Source of the DNA: Thermanaeromonas sp. C210
GTDB lineage: Bacteria; Bacillota; DSM-521; Neomoorellales; Neomoorellaceae
Direction: 5' to 3'
NCBI RefSeq assembly: GCF_013167955.1
Contig: NZ_BLWF01000003.1
Span: 528,864-592,863 of the forward strand
Length of the DNA: 64,000 nucleotides
How positions within the stretch are numbered: position 1 is the first letter of the stretch; the number at the start of each line of letters is the position of its first letter. The translations under genes were made by a program, and so were the position numbers. The notes under the pieces are model-generated. The model made no database searches. It worked only from the letters and a program-made list of their open reading frames with translations, and was not told where the DNA came from. Below are positions 43,669 through 51,918 of this stretch, piece by piece.

Positions 43669-44529
43669 GTGGTAAATGGAATGTGTGCAGGGGAGGGCAA
43701 ACTCGTTGTTGCCCGGCTTACCCTGGCAGAGCTGGAACTGCAGGTAGCCCTGCTGGCCAGGGCCGGGTTAAAACGGTGGGAGATAGCGGCTTCTCTTGGT
43801 ATTAAGCCGGGTACTGTTAAATCACAGCTTGAAAGAATTACCGCTAAGCTGGGCCCCGGCTGGAGGGACCGGCCGGATATCGTGTGGCCGGAGGTGGCCG
43901 AAGAAGTTCTGCAGGCCGTCAAGTGGGTGCAGGACCGGAATGAGGAAGAGGCCTATTTCCGGGGCTTTCGCGCAGCGGTGGAAGGGGGCATAGCCCCTGA
44001 GGAGGCCGGGATCCTTCGGCTACAGGGCGTCCTGTCCGCCGCGGGAAGGGCATACCTGCGCCGGGCCCGGGCCCTCCAGTGGAAGCTGCTTCTGTGGGGA
44101 GACGGCCGTATCCTGCGCGTGGGCGCAGCCGCGCGCTTTTGGATAAAGCCCGCCCTGAGCTTTCTGGTGGCCGGAAAATATATAAGGTACTTACGCGCCG
44201 ACAGCGGTGAGGAGCCCTACCGGCCGTGGTGGCTGCCTTACACCGGCGGCCGCGTACGGGCGGCAAAGGCCGCTTTTTATAAAATGCCCACCGCCGCCGA
44301 CCGCGATTACGTGGGTAATTACCTGGAGGACTGGATCGATAGAGAGCTGCCGGCGTACGTAACCCGCCTCCACAAGCGCATGCAGCAGCGGTGGCTCGCG
44401 TTAAGGCTCATAGCCCGCAGCGCCGGCCGAAAGGAGCCGGAACCCCCTCCTTCACCGGAAGAGCTCTTTTCAGAGGCGCAGGAGTGCTTGGGAACAGGCC
44501 GCGCCGTAATAATAGCTGCGGAAGATTAG
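43669..44529 (+). CDS. helix-turn-helix protein of unknown function
   Basis: A 286-residue protein. The first 65 residues look like a LuxR/sigma-70 region 4 helix-turn-helix (LARAGLKRWEIAASLGIKPG, TVKSQLERITAKLG). The remainder is basic and helical without a family I know (RVRAAKAAFYKMPTAADRDY, LHKRMQQRWLALRLIARSAG). It may be an unusual regulator of the exopolysaccharide operon, which it follows by 33 bases in the same direction. GTG 43669 has GAGGAAAAGG upstream; ATG 43681 is possible. Confidence 0.55.
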   Translation: MVNGMCAGEGKLVVARLTLAELELQVALLARAGLKRWEIAASLGIKPGTVKSQLERITAKLGPGWRDRPDIVWPEVAEEVLQAVKWVQDRNEEEAYFRGFRAAVEGGIAPEEAGILRLQGVLSAAGRAYLRRARALQWKLLLWGDGRILRVGAAARFWIKPALSFLVAGKYIRYLRADSGEEPYRPWWLPYTGGRVRAAKAAFYKMPTAADRDYVGNYLEDWIDRELPAYVTRLHKRMQQRWLALRLIARSAGRKEPEPPPSPEELFSEAQECLGTGRAVIIAAED

Positions 44530-44544
44530 AACCGGTGTATCGGA

Positions 44545-44579
44545 GGGCCCGGGGAGGAAATCCCGGGCCCTTGCTTCTT
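44545..44579 (+). terminator. intrinsic terminator
   Basis: GGGCCCGGG and CCCGGGCCC form a 9-bp perfect stem around GAGGAAAT, followed by TTGCTTCTT. It ends the exopolysaccharide operon. Confidence 0.8.
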
Positions 44580-44682
44580 GATGGGTACTGTTGCAGGGCG
44601 CGGCCCTGCCCGGCCCGCCCGGGGTGACCTGCCGGGGCCTTACGGGCCGGGAACCGAGGGCGATTTCCGGTGGAGTGGAGCA

Positions 44683-44706
44683 GGAAAAAACAACCTTGGT
44701 GTCGAA
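44683..44706 (+). promoter_or_regulatory. GGAAA-N12-TGTCGAA motif (Spo0A-box-like), copy 4
   Basis: GCAGGAAAAAA and GTGTCGAAAAT at 17-base spacing in the 309-base gap between the exopolysaccharide operon and the LapA gene. The rest of that gap (44580-44838) holds GC-rich inverted repeats and no gene. Confidence 0.5.
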
Positions 44707-44838
44707 AATCCCCATTATTCTTACCCAAGGGTGGAAGCCGGTTGGGATTCTGTAAGGTTTTTGGGGCCAGGGGGGAGGCGTTCCGCTCCCCGGGACGGTC
44801 TTAGGCTCACAAACAGACGCGAACGGGGGTAGTATTTC

Positions 44839-45171
44839 ATGCAGCTTTGGGGTGTGCTGGCCCTGGTTTTTGTTTTGTTGATAGCGGTGTTCGCGGTGCA
44901 GAACGCCGTCCCGGTGGACATCCACTTTTTGATGTGGACCTTCCCCGGGGTATCGCTGGTTATTGTTATTTTCGCCTCGGCCCTGGCCGGAGCGCTCATC
45001 GTGGTGTTTCTGGGGATCCTGGGCTTTTTTAAAAACCGCCGCAAGAGGGCCAAAGAAGCCCGGGGCCAGCAGTCTGCGGTAGCGAAGACCGCCGGTGGCG
45101 GGGAAGGTGGGACGCCGGAAAAGGAAGGCGGGCATGCTGCCGGACCGGGCAAGACTGGCCCGGGCGCGTAA
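44839..45171 (+). CDS. LapA-domain (DUF1049) membrane protein
   Basis: A 110-residue protein with two transmembrane helices: VLALVFVLLIAVFAVQNAVP and VSLVIVIFASALAGALIVVF. FAVQNAVPVDIHFLMWTFPG is the LapA/YciS signature. The charged, Gly-rich tail is disordered. In proteobacteria LapA helps lipopolysaccharide assembly; in Firmicutes the role is unknown. Confidence 0.82.
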   Translation: MQLWGVLALVFVLLIAVFAVQNAVPVDIHFLMWTFPGVSLVIVIFASALAGALIVVFLGILGFFKNRRKRAKEARGQQSAVAKTAGGGEGGTPEKEGGHAAGPGKTGPGA

Positions 45172-45206
45172 GTACCCCGGCAAGGGGTGGCTAAGGAACT
45201 GGGATC

Positions 45207-45236
45207 TTGGTACAGCCCGGCCGGAAGGGCTATAAT
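45207..45236 (+). promoter_or_regulatory. sigma-A promoter
   Basis: TTGGTA (45207-45212), 18-base spacer, perfect TATAAT (45231-45236), 25 bases before the start of the next gene. Confidence 0.65.
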
Positions 45237-45261
45237 ATAAAGGGTTAGGAGGTGGCTTCCC

Positions 45262-45843
45262 GTGGATAGAATTAAGACCGCCCTGGAGATCGCCCTCGAA
45301 AGGGCGGCGGCCGTAAAAGTGGACCCGGAAAAGCTTTTAGAGATCGAGAACTTATCCCAGGGCAAGGTGCTGGGGGCGCGTTTCTTAAGCGACCAGGAGC
45401 TTAACTTGAAAGAGGAACTCCTCAAGATCCAGCCGGAGGTAAGGCCGCATGTCTTGAAGGGGTTAGAGGAAACCTTTTTAAACAACCTCCGCCTGCCCCG
45501 GGACGGGGACACCATGAACACCAACCGCCGGTGCATGGACGGCCTGCTCCAGATAAAGAAGAACAGGAGTCTGCTGAAGCAAGTGTTCAAGGAGATAGAA
45601 ATGCTCTTCCAATATTACGCCCGGTCCCTGGAACAGGCCTACCTCAATTTGAAGGAGGACTTTGCCGTCAAGGTGGCCCAGGGCGCCCGGGCCATGAACC
45701 TGCCCATGGGCGGCCGCACCGGCATCAACGTGGAACACATGCCGGAATTCCAGGAAGAATGGCTCCGCCTCCGGGACCAGCTTGCATCCCAGTACGAGAA
45801 GGTCCTGGAAGAGAAGCGCCAGCAAATAAGGGGAATAGATTGA
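45262..45843 (+). CDS. hypothetical helical protein, 193 aa
   Basis: A soluble, helix-rich protein: IKTALEIALERAAAVKVDPE, LNLKEELLKIQPEVRPHVLK, then LLKQVFKEIEMLFQYYARSL and EFQEEWLRLRDQLASQYEKV. It looks like a conserved small protein of anaerobic Firmicutes, but I do not know its function. GTG 45262 has AGGAGGTGG 7 bases upstream and its own promoter, so it is expressed alone. Confidence 0.65.
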   Translation: MDRIKTALEIALERAAAVKVDPEKLLEIENLSQGKVLGARFLSDQELNLKEELLKIQPEVRPHVLKGLEETFLNNLRLPRDGDTMNTNRRCMDGLLQIKKNRSLLKQVFKEIEMLFQYYARSLEQAYLNLKEDFAVKVAQGARAMNLPMGGRTGINVEHMPEFQEEWLRLRDQLASQYEKVLEEKRQQIRGID

Positions 45844-46168
45844 GCCTTTAAAGGGAGCGGTGGAGGTTTAACCTTCACCGCCTCGGCCTTTGGGGATTCG
45901 GATTTATGGACATAGTTTCAGAAGGATTTTTACTTTTTGTAGCGAATATATCCATATGAGTCTTACACTTTTGCCAAATTGTCCACCCTTTTGCTAACCA
46001 GACCAGAAAGGGAAGAGGGATAGGCTCCCGCCCGGGAAGAGCTGGAAAGGAGGGGGTGATAGTGGCCTGGGAGAGGCCTGCCTTGGCTTAAAAGGAGCAA
46101 CTAAACCCAAGCGGCTGCCAAACTTCGCGAGGCCGCAGGAGCCTTGCGGCCGGCAACGGAGACAGGGG
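45844..46168. other. intergenic region preceding the conserved element
   Basis: No gene. It holds a degenerate GGATT...TGTAGCGAA motif at 45924-45946, an inverted repeat GAGGCCGCAGG/CCTTGCGGCC near 46121-46152, and possibly the 5' part of the structured RNA at 46169-46282. Confidence 0.4.
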
Positions 46169-46282
46169 GTCGAATTTGCCGGGAAGCCCGCTTAAAGCTT
46201 TAAGGCTTTAGTGCTAGTTGGGCCCGCGAGGGAAGCCATAAGCGAGCGAAAGCCAAGCAGGCTTTGCCTCCAAAGTGGGGAT
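46169..46282 (+). ncRNA. candidate structured RNA or leader element, copy A
   Basis: This 114-base stretch aligns with 63479-63588. Shared blocks: CGAAT, GGGAAnCCCGC, GCTAGTT-GG-CCGCGAGG, AGCGAGCGA-AGC-AAG and AAAGTGGGGAT. Helix GGCTT (46204-46208)/AAGCC (46233-46237) corresponds to TGAGC/GCTCA in the other copy, so the pairs change together. A second helix, AAAGCC (46249-46254)/GGCTTT (46260-46265), encloses AAGCA. It ends 90 bases before the AOR start. It could be a cis-regulatory leader or an independent RNA; I cannot match it to a known class. Confidence 0.5.
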
Positions 46283-46372
46283 AGGCCAGCGCAGACAGGA
46301 GGGGAGAGACGGCGAGATCTTAAATTTTTTAAAGTTTGTTTAATACGGAAGAAAGTGGGGGTTGTGAACAAC

Positions 46373-48118
46373 ATGGCCTACATCGTCCGGGTCAACATGA
46401 CCGAGGGCACCGTAAAATTCGAGGAAGTACCGGCCAAGTACCGTACTCTCGGCGGACGGGCGCTCACCTCCCGTATAGTTTACGACGAAGTGCCGGCTAC
46501 GTGCCATCCCCTGGGGCCTAACAATAAGGTGGTCTTCGCCCCCGGCATAGTAACGGGCACCTCCGCCCCGTCCTCGGGCCGCATATCGGTGGGAGGAAAG
46601 TCACCCTTAACCGGCGGTATTAAGGAGGCCAACGCCGGAACGCCGGCGGCCCAGAGCCTGGCCAAGATGGGCGTCAAAGCCATCATAGTAGAAGGCCGGC
46701 CGCGGGAGAAGGGCCAGTTCTTCCTTTTACGGCTAAACAAGGACGGCGGCAGCCTGGAGCCGGCGGGGGATCTGGTGGGCCTGGGGCTTTACGATTTCGC
46801 CCGGCGCGTAAAAGAGAGGTACGGAGACGTGGATTTCGCGGTCACCGGTCCCGCGGGGGAGAGGTTTCTTTCCATGGCCGGTGTATGCTTCAACGATAAG
46901 GACGACCGTCCCAGCCGCTATGCCGGCCGCGGGGGACTGGGGGCAGTAATGGGTGCCAAGGGCCTGAAGGGTATAGTCATAGACTCCTCCGGGGCACCGG
47001 GGGTCCAGGTGGCCGATCCGGACCTTTTCAAGGCGGGCCAGCGCAAGCTGGTGGAGGCCTTGAGGGAACACGGAGTCACCAAACCGGGCGGTACCCTCAA
47101 TGCTTACGGCACGGCCGCCCTTATCAATGTTTTGAATGAAGCCGGCGGACTTCCCACGCGCAATTTCAGCGCCGGCAGATTTGAAGGAGCAGGCAAGATT
47201 GCCGGCGAGACGATAGCGGAGATCATCTCCCGGAGGAAAGGCCAGGGCGCCACTGGGCACGCCTGCCACCCGGGCTGCATCATCCAGTGCAGCAATATAT
47301 GGGCCCGGCCGGACGGCTCAGAGCACGTGTCTTGCCTGGAATACGAGTCGGTATGGGCCCTGGGGGCCAACTGCGGGATAGATGATATAGACGCCGTAGC
47401 GGAACTGATATGGATCTGCAACGATACCGGCCTGGACACCATTGAAGCCGGGGTCACCCTGGGGGTGGCCATGGAGGCCGGGCTCATAAAGTTCGGAGAT
47501 GCCCAGGGGGCCATAAACCTCCTGAAGGAATGCGCTAAGGGTACTCCCCTGGGGTACATAATAGGCCACGGCGCCGCCTTTACCGGTCGGGCCTTCGGCG
47601 TTACCCGCGTTCCCGCCGTAAAGGGCCAGGGCATGCCGGCCTATGAGCCCCGGGCGGTCAAAGGAATCGGCATAACCTATATGACCTCCACCATGGGCGC
47701 GGACCACACCGCGGGCTACACCATAGCGCCGGAGATTCTATCCGTAGGGGGCAAGGCGGACCCGCTGTCCCCGGTGGGCAAGGCCGAGATGTCCCGGGAC
47801 TTCCAGGCCACTACCGCCTTTATAGACAGCTCGGGCTACTGCCTGTTCACCACCTTTGCTCTCCTGGATATTCCCACCGGGATGGAAGGCATGGTGGAAA
47901 CGGTAAACGGAGTGCTGGGCACCGCATGGACCACCGAGGATGTGGTAAGGGTGGGTAAAGACATCCTCAAACAGGAGCGGAGCTTTAACGAAGCCGCGGG
48001 CCTGGGCAAGGCCCATGACCGCCCGCCGGAGTTCATGCGCTACGAGCCCCTGCCTCCCCATAACAGTGTCTACGACGTACCCGATGAGGAACTGGATAAG
48101 GTGTTCGGGGAGATGTAG
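46373..48118 (+). CDS. tungsten-dependent aldehyde:ferredoxin oxidoreductase (AOR family)
   Basis: A 581-residue cytoplasmic enzyme that interconverts aldehydes and carboxylates with ferredoxin, using a tungsto-bispterin and one [4Fe-4S] cluster. Signature parts: YRTLGGRALTSRIVYDEVPA at the N-terminus, VFAPGIVTGTSAPSSGRISV (pterin site), GGKSPLTGGIKEANAG, RYAGRGGLGAVMGAKGLKGI, the cluster-binding HACHPGCIIQCSNIW, and GITYMTSTMGADHTAGYTIA. The start could be ATG 46373 or GTG 46364; a longer frame from 46211 would cross the conserved RNA element and is not credible. It belongs to the AOR subgroup that carries its own MoaD-like and radical-SAM genes. Confidence 0.94.
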   Translation: MAYIVRVNMTEGTVKFEEVPAKYRTLGGRALTSRIVYDEVPATCHPLGPNNKVVFAPGIVTGTSAPSSGRISVGGKSPLTGGIKEANAGTPAAQSLAKMGVKAIIVEGRPREKGQFFLLRLNKDGGSLEPAGDLVGLGLYDFARRVKERYGDVDFAVTGPAGERFLSMAGVCFNDKDDRPSRYAGRGGLGAVMGAKGLKGIVIDSSGAPGVQVADPDLFKAGQRKLVEALREHGVTKPGGTLNAYGTAALINVLNEAGGLPTRNFSAGRFEGAGKIAGETIAEIISRRKGQGATGHACHPGCIIQCSNIWARPDGSEHVSCLEYESVWALGANCGIDDIDAVAELIWICNDTGLDTIEAGVTLGVAMEAGLIKFGDAQGAINLLKECAKGTPLGYIIGHGAAFTGRAFGVTRVPAVKGQGMPAYEPRAVKGIGITYMTSTMGADHTAGYTIAPEILSVGGKADPLSPVGKAEMSRDFQATTAFIDSSGYCLFTTFALLDIPTGMEGMVETVNGVLGTAWTTEDVVRVGKDILKQERSFNEAAGLGKAHDRPPEFMRYEPLPPHNSVYDVPDEELDKVFGEM

Positions 48119-48156
48119 GGATACGGGCCGCGGCCAGTGTCGCCGGAGAAAGGGAG

Positions 48157-48192
48157 CGGGCGGGGCTGCTCGGGGCGGTCCCGCCCCTTTTA
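48157..48192 (+). terminator. GC-rich hairpin between AOR and the MoaD-like gene
   Basis: GGGCGGGG (48158) can pair with CCCGCCCC (48180-48187), or the inner GGGGCG with CGCCCC, followed by TTTTAG. It could lower expression of the downstream genes relative to AOR. Confidence 0.5.
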
Positions 48193-48213
48193 GCATGTGG
48201 GAGGGAAGAGGCG

Positions 48214-48462
48214 GTGAGCACGTTGAAGGTTGACGTACGCCTGTATGCCACTTTGAGCAAATACAGCCCTGCCGGAGGGGAGTCGCGCTCCTTTACCATG
48301 GAAGTCGAGCGGGGTACCACTTTGGCCCAATTGTATGAAATACTGCGGATACCCCCGGGAGAAATAAAGCAGGCCTTTATCAACGGCCGCAGGGTAGAGG
48401 AAGATTACGTGTTGCAGGACAAGGATGAAATCGGGGTGTTCCCCCCGGTAGCCGGGGGATAG
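48214..48462 (+). CDS. MoaD/ThiS-family sulfur carrier, AOR-linked
   Basis: An 82-residue ubiquitin-like protein ending in the required Gly-Gly (FPPVAGG). VRLYATLSKYSP and FINGRRVEEDYVLQDKDEIG are family segments. MoaD donates sulfur to form the dithiolene of the pterin cofactor; a dedicated copy next to AOR suggests a role in the tungsten cofactor. GTG 48214 with GGAAGAGGCG upstream. Confidence 0.9.
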   Translation: MSTLKVDVRLYATLSKYSPAGGESRSFTMEVERGTTLAQLYEILRIPPGEIKQAFINGRRVEEDYVLQDKDEIGVFPPVAGG

Positions 48463-48499
48463 CCTAAGAGGGTGCTCATCAAGAAATGGAGGTGCTGTT

Positions 48500-49651
48500 T
48501 TGAACCCGCGGCCGGGGGTCCGGGAAGAGATCGAAGGCGCCAGCATAATATACCGGGCCCTGCCCGATCTCCGGCGCCTTTACGTAGAAGCTACGAACCG
48601 GTGTGATGCGGGCTGCATCATGTGCGTGCGGCGCACCTGGGGGGAATCCGAGGGTGATTTGGGTTTCGAGCTGTTCCGGGCCCTCATGGAGGAGGTGCCC
48701 CGGTTCCCCCGGTGGGAATGGCTCTGCTTCGGCGGTTTCGGGGAACCCCTTCTCCACCCCCGGCTGCCGGACATGGTAAGTCTGGCCCGAAGGGCCGGCT
48801 TGAGGATAAAGATTTCCACCAATGGCCGGTACCTGTCCGCCCTGGCGCCGGAGCTGGTGAGGCGGGGAGTAGAGGAAGTAATAGTTTCCTGCGACAGTTC
48901 CCGGGAAGAGGGTTATGCTTCCCTGCGGGGCGGCTCCCTGGCGCAGTTGGAAGAAGGCATCCGGGCCCTGAACAGGGCCAAGGAACGGCATGGGAGCCCC
49001 TATCCCCGGCTGGTGGTAGAGTTCGTGGCCATGAGGAGCAACCTGGAGGAACTCAAAGAGCTCCCGGCGCTGGCCGCGCGCTGGGGGGCTATGGCCCTGC
49101 TGGTAACTAACCTCCTTCCTTACAGCGAGGGGCTTAAGGAAGAGATCCTCTACTCCTGCGCCCATGTCCGCCAGGTGCGCCAAGCCGGGGGATTTTCGCC
49201 GGAGGAACCGGCGGACATAGCCTCGACCGTATGGGAAGCGGCGGCCGCGAAGTGGTTCACCTGGGGAACGGCGAAGCTCCCGCGGATGGTGTGGGGCGCC
49301 TCCCGCCACTGCCGCTTTATAGATTCTTACTCCGCCGTAGTTACCTGGGAGGGCGACGTGGTGCCCTGCTATGCTCTGTCCCATTCCTACTCCTGCTATG
49401 TCTTCGGCCGACGGAAGGAAGTGAAGAAGTACTCCTTCGGCAATCTCCGGCAGCAGGACCTCTACGCCATCTGGACCTCCGAGGAATATGTGCGGTTCCG
49501 CGGAAGGGTGAGGCTGTTCCGGTTTCCCTCCTGTGTGGACTGCGAGCTGGCCTACACCTGCGATTACCCGGCGGCCAACGAAGACTGTTGGGGCAATTCC
49601 CCTTCTTGTGCCGACTGCCTGTGGGCCCAGGATATGATTAAGTGTCCGTGA
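48500..49651 (+). CDS. radical SAM/SPASM protein, tungsten-cofactor oxidoreductase maturase
   Basis: A 383-residue radical SAM enzyme. The cluster-binding CxxxCxxC is CDAGCIMC at residues 35-42, followed by GGFGEPLLHP and ISTNGRYL. A C-terminal SPASM region has many Cys: CRFIDSYSAVVTWEGDVVPC, FPSCVDCELAYTCDYPAANE, CWGNSPSCADCLWAQDM. This matches the family found beside AOR genes (tungsten cofactor oxidoreductase radical SAM maturase). The reaction is not established. TTG 48500 has GGAGGTG 6 bases upstream. Third gene of the AOR operon. Confidence 0.9.
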   Translation: MNPRPGVREEIEGASIIYRALPDLRRLYVEATNRCDAGCIMCVRRTWGESEGDLGFELFRALMEEVPRFPRWEWLCFGGFGEPLLHPRLPDMVSLARRAGLRIKISTNGRYLSALAPELVRRGVEEVIVSCDSSREEGYASLRGGSLAQLEEGIRALNRAKERHGSPYPRLVVEFVAMRSNLEELKELPALAARWGAMALLVTNLLPYSEGLKEEILYSCAHVRQVRQAGGFSPEEPADIASTVWEAAAAKWFTWGTAKLPRMVWGASRHCRFIDSYSAVVTWEGDVVPCYALSHSYSCYVFGRRKEVKKYSFGNLRQQDLYAIWTSEEYVRFRGRVRLFRFPSCVDCELAYTCDYPAANEDCWGNSPSCADCLWAQDMIKCP

Positions 49652-49825
49652 CGGGCGTGGCGTCGGCATAGCATGAACTAAAGGTGGCCGCAAGCTAGTA
49701 GGGCCGCCCTCCTCGCCTACATCGTGCATGCTGCAGAGCCAGAGAGAAACACCACTCCCTTACTTTCCAGCAAGAGGCTGTGCAAGTCCCTTATCCAAAC
49801 AGCATAAAGCGCCTTCTCGTGAACT

Positions 49826-49854
49826 CCTGTACCCTCCAAGGGCAGGGGTTTTTT
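49826..49854 (+). terminator. probable intrinsic terminator
   Basis: CCTGTACCCT and AGGGCAGGGG pair imperfectly around CCA and are followed by TTTTTT. It lies in the gap 49652-49954 between the radical-SAM gene and the GntR gene; otherwise that gap holds no gene. Confidence 0.55.
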
Positions 49855-49890
49855 ATTGCCTTGCCAAAAATTAATCGCCTTTTCTCGGGA

Positions 49891-49913
49891 GGAATTTGGC
49901 GAAGAGTGTCGAA
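49891..49913 (+). promoter_or_regulatory. GGAAT-N11-TGTCGAA motif (Spo0A-box-like), copy 5
   Basis: GAGGAATTTGG and GTGTCGAAATAA at 16-base spacing, 40 bases before the GntR regulator start. Confidence 0.55.
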
Positions 49914-49954
49914 ATAAGTAGTCAAATAATCTAATCCTCTGAGGATCTGTGCCT

Positions 49955-50716
49955 ATGAGCAATGTGGTGAACCCCCGCAGGGTGAAAAAGTTGACAGCGG
50001 TGCAGGAGGCCCTGGAGATCCTGCGCGAGATGATCGCATCGGCGGAAATCGAGGAGGCCGGGCGGCTGCCGGCGGAGGATGAGCTGGCGGCCCGCCTGGG
50101 CATCAGCCGGCTGACCGTGAGGGAGGCCCTGGCGGTGCTGGAACGGGAAGGGGTTATCGCCCGGGTTCAGGGACGGGGCACCCTGGTCAATCGTTTTGCC
50201 CGGCGGCTGACGGGCCGGATCGATTCGGCCCGGGAGATCGGTAAGTTCATCGAGGAAAACGGGTACCGGGCATCCACGGACCGGGTGAAAGGCCGGTGGC
50301 AGCCGGCCGCACCGCCGGAAGCGGCCAAACTGGAGATAGAGCCGGGAGAAGAGGTGCTGGTGGTGGAAAAGCGCTTCCTGGCGGACGGGAAGCCGGCGGC
50401 CTTTTGTGTCGACCGCGTTCCCAGGAGGCGTTTTAGTCGCTTCGATTTTGATATCCCGGATCTGGCCAAGGCCGTTTTCCCTCTGGTGGAACGCCTCTGC
50501 AACTGTTATCTTACCCACGATGTAGTGGAAATCATACCGGCGGTGGCCGAGGGACGGCTGGCCGAAGCCCTGCAGGTGGGGCCGGGCACGCCTATCTTAA
50601 GGCTGGATGTGGTGGTGTATGCGTCCGAGGGGTACCCGGTCATGTACAATACCGAGTACTACCTGGACCACTTTGTACGCTTCACCCTGTGCCGCATAGC
50701 GGCTTACATGACCTGA
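49955..50716 (+). CDS. GntR-family (HutC/UTRA) transcriptional regulator
   Basis: A 253-residue ligand-responsive repressor. The winged helix is at the N-terminus: LPAEDELAARLGISRLTVRE then ALAVLEREGVIARVQGRGTL. The UTRA effector domain spans about residues 95-250 (EEVLVVEKRFLADGKPAAFC, VYASEGYPVMYNTEYYLDHF). ATG 49955 has GAGGAT 9 bases upstream. It directly precedes the nucleoside uptake and catabolism operon and most likely controls it, with a nucleoside or sugar phosphate as ligand; that is inference from position. Confidence 0.9.
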   Translation: MSNVVNPRRVKKLTAVQEALEILREMIASAEIEEAGRLPAEDELAARLGISRLTVREALAVLEREGVIARVQGRGTLVNRFARRLTGRIDSAREIGKFIEENGYRASTDRVKGRWQPAAPPEAAKLEIEPGEEVLVVEKRFLADGKPAAFCVDRVPRRRFSRFDFDIPDLAKAVFPLVERLCNCYLTHDVVEIIPAVAEGRLAEALQVGPGTPILRLDVVVYASEGYPVMYNTEYYLDHFVRFTLCRIAAYMT

Positions 50717-50847
50717 CCGCCCTTTGGCGGCCGGGCCCCGGCGGTGGGAAAGGTGGTGATGCCCAGAGGGGAAGACCGTTAGGCCGGACGTGTTGGGGAT
50801 GAAGGTTTTTTCAAGCTGTACAACTTAGAATTGGAGGTTGAAGGCTC

Positions 50848-51891
50848 ATGTTTAAGAAGGTTGGGACTATCCTCCTGGTGGCGCTCATGATGTTCGTTCT
50901 CGCCTCCTGTGGCGGCAACGGGCAGGGCGCCAGCGGGGAATCCGGTTCCCCGGCGGCAGGCGAGGGTCAGCCCCTTAAGGTGGGCCTGTTGACCGGGGTG
51001 GCCGGGCTGGGCGACAAGTCCTTTAACGACCTGGCCTATGAAGGTGCTAAGAAGGCTGAGGCCGAGTTGAACATCCAGCTGAAGGTGGTAGAGCCGCCCG
51101 ATCTAGCTTCCACGGAGGGCCTGCTGAGGGACCTGGCCCGAGCCGGCAACGATCTGGTAATCGGCGTGGGCTTTGATATGGCCGAGCCCATGGCCAAGGT
51201 GGCGGCCGAATTTCCCGATACGAAGTTCGCCATTGTGGACGCTACGGTGGACCAGCCCAATGTGGCCTCGCTGGTCTTTAAGGAGCACGAGGGTTCTTTC
51301 CTCGTCGGGGCCCTGGCCGGCATGATGACGGAGACCAACAAAGTAGGGGCCATTCCGGCCATGGATATACCCTTCTTGAACCGGTTTACCGCGGCTTACG
51401 AACAAGGCGCCAAGTATGTCAACCCCAAGGTAGAAGTAATAGTCCAGCCCATAGGCTCGGACTTCAGCGCCTTTAACGACCCCGCGAAGGCCAAGAGCAT
51501 CGCCCTGGCTATGTACAATCAGGGGGTGGACATCATTTACCACGCGGCCGGAGGGTCGGGAGCGGGCCTCTTCGAAGCGGCTAAGGAGGCCAAGAAATAC
51601 GCCATCGGGTGCAATTCCGATCAGGACTATATGGCCGAGGGCCTGGTCCTTACCTCTATGATGAAGAGGGTGGATGTGGCGGTCTACAACACCATTAAAG
51701 AGGCGGCCGAGGGCAACTTCCAGGGCGGCGAGAAGGTCTACGGGGTGGCCAACGGCGGCATTGGTGTGAGCGAAATGAAGTATACCAAGGACCTCATCGG
51801 CCCTGAGAAGCTCCGGAAGCTGGAAGAGCTCAAGCAGGGCATTATCGACGGCACCATTGAGGTTGTAGACGTGCTGCAGTCTGCCCAGTGA
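50848..51891 (+). CDS. BMP-family nucleoside-binding lipoprotein
   Basis: A 347-residue ABC transporter substrate-binding protein. Lipobox LASC puts the lipid-modified Cys at residue 21. BMP signature: VGLLTGVAGLGDKSFNDLAY, LVIGVGFDMAEPMAKVAAEF, FKEHEGSFLVGALAGMMT, VGAIPAMDIPFLNRFTAAYE and YHAAGGSGAGLFEAAKEA. Members (PnrA, BmpA, NupN) bind purine nucleosides. ATG with GGAGG about 10 bases upstream. First gene of a seven-gene operon. Confidence 0.94.
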   Translation: MFKKVGTILLVALMMFVLASCGGNGQGASGESGSPAAGEGQPLKVGLLTGVAGLGDKSFNDLAYEGAKKAEAELNIQLKVVEPPDLASTEGLLRDLARAGNDLVIGVGFDMAEPMAKVAAEFPDTKFAIVDATVDQPNVASLVFKEHEGSFLVGALAGMMTETNKVGAIPAMDIPFLNRFTAAYEQGAKYVNPKVEVIVQPIGSDFSAFNDPAKAKSIALAMYNQGVDIIYHAAGGSGAGLFEAAKEAKKYAIGCNSDQDYMAEGLVLTSMMKRVDVAVYNTIKEAAEGNFQGGEKVYGVANGGIGVSEMKYTKDLIGPEKLRKLEELKQGIIDGTIEVVDVLQSAQ

Positions 51892-51918
51892 GCATGGGTT
51901 ACCGGATGGTGAAGGACC

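Noticed and set aside
46211..46372. Longer AOR reading frame from 46211
   Set aside because: It would translate the conserved RNA element. The family N-terminus begins at MAYIVRVN.
48479..49729. 416-codon open frame on the minus strand
   Set aside because: It is the antisense shadow of the radical-SAM gene. It has no family motifs and arises from high G+C third positions.
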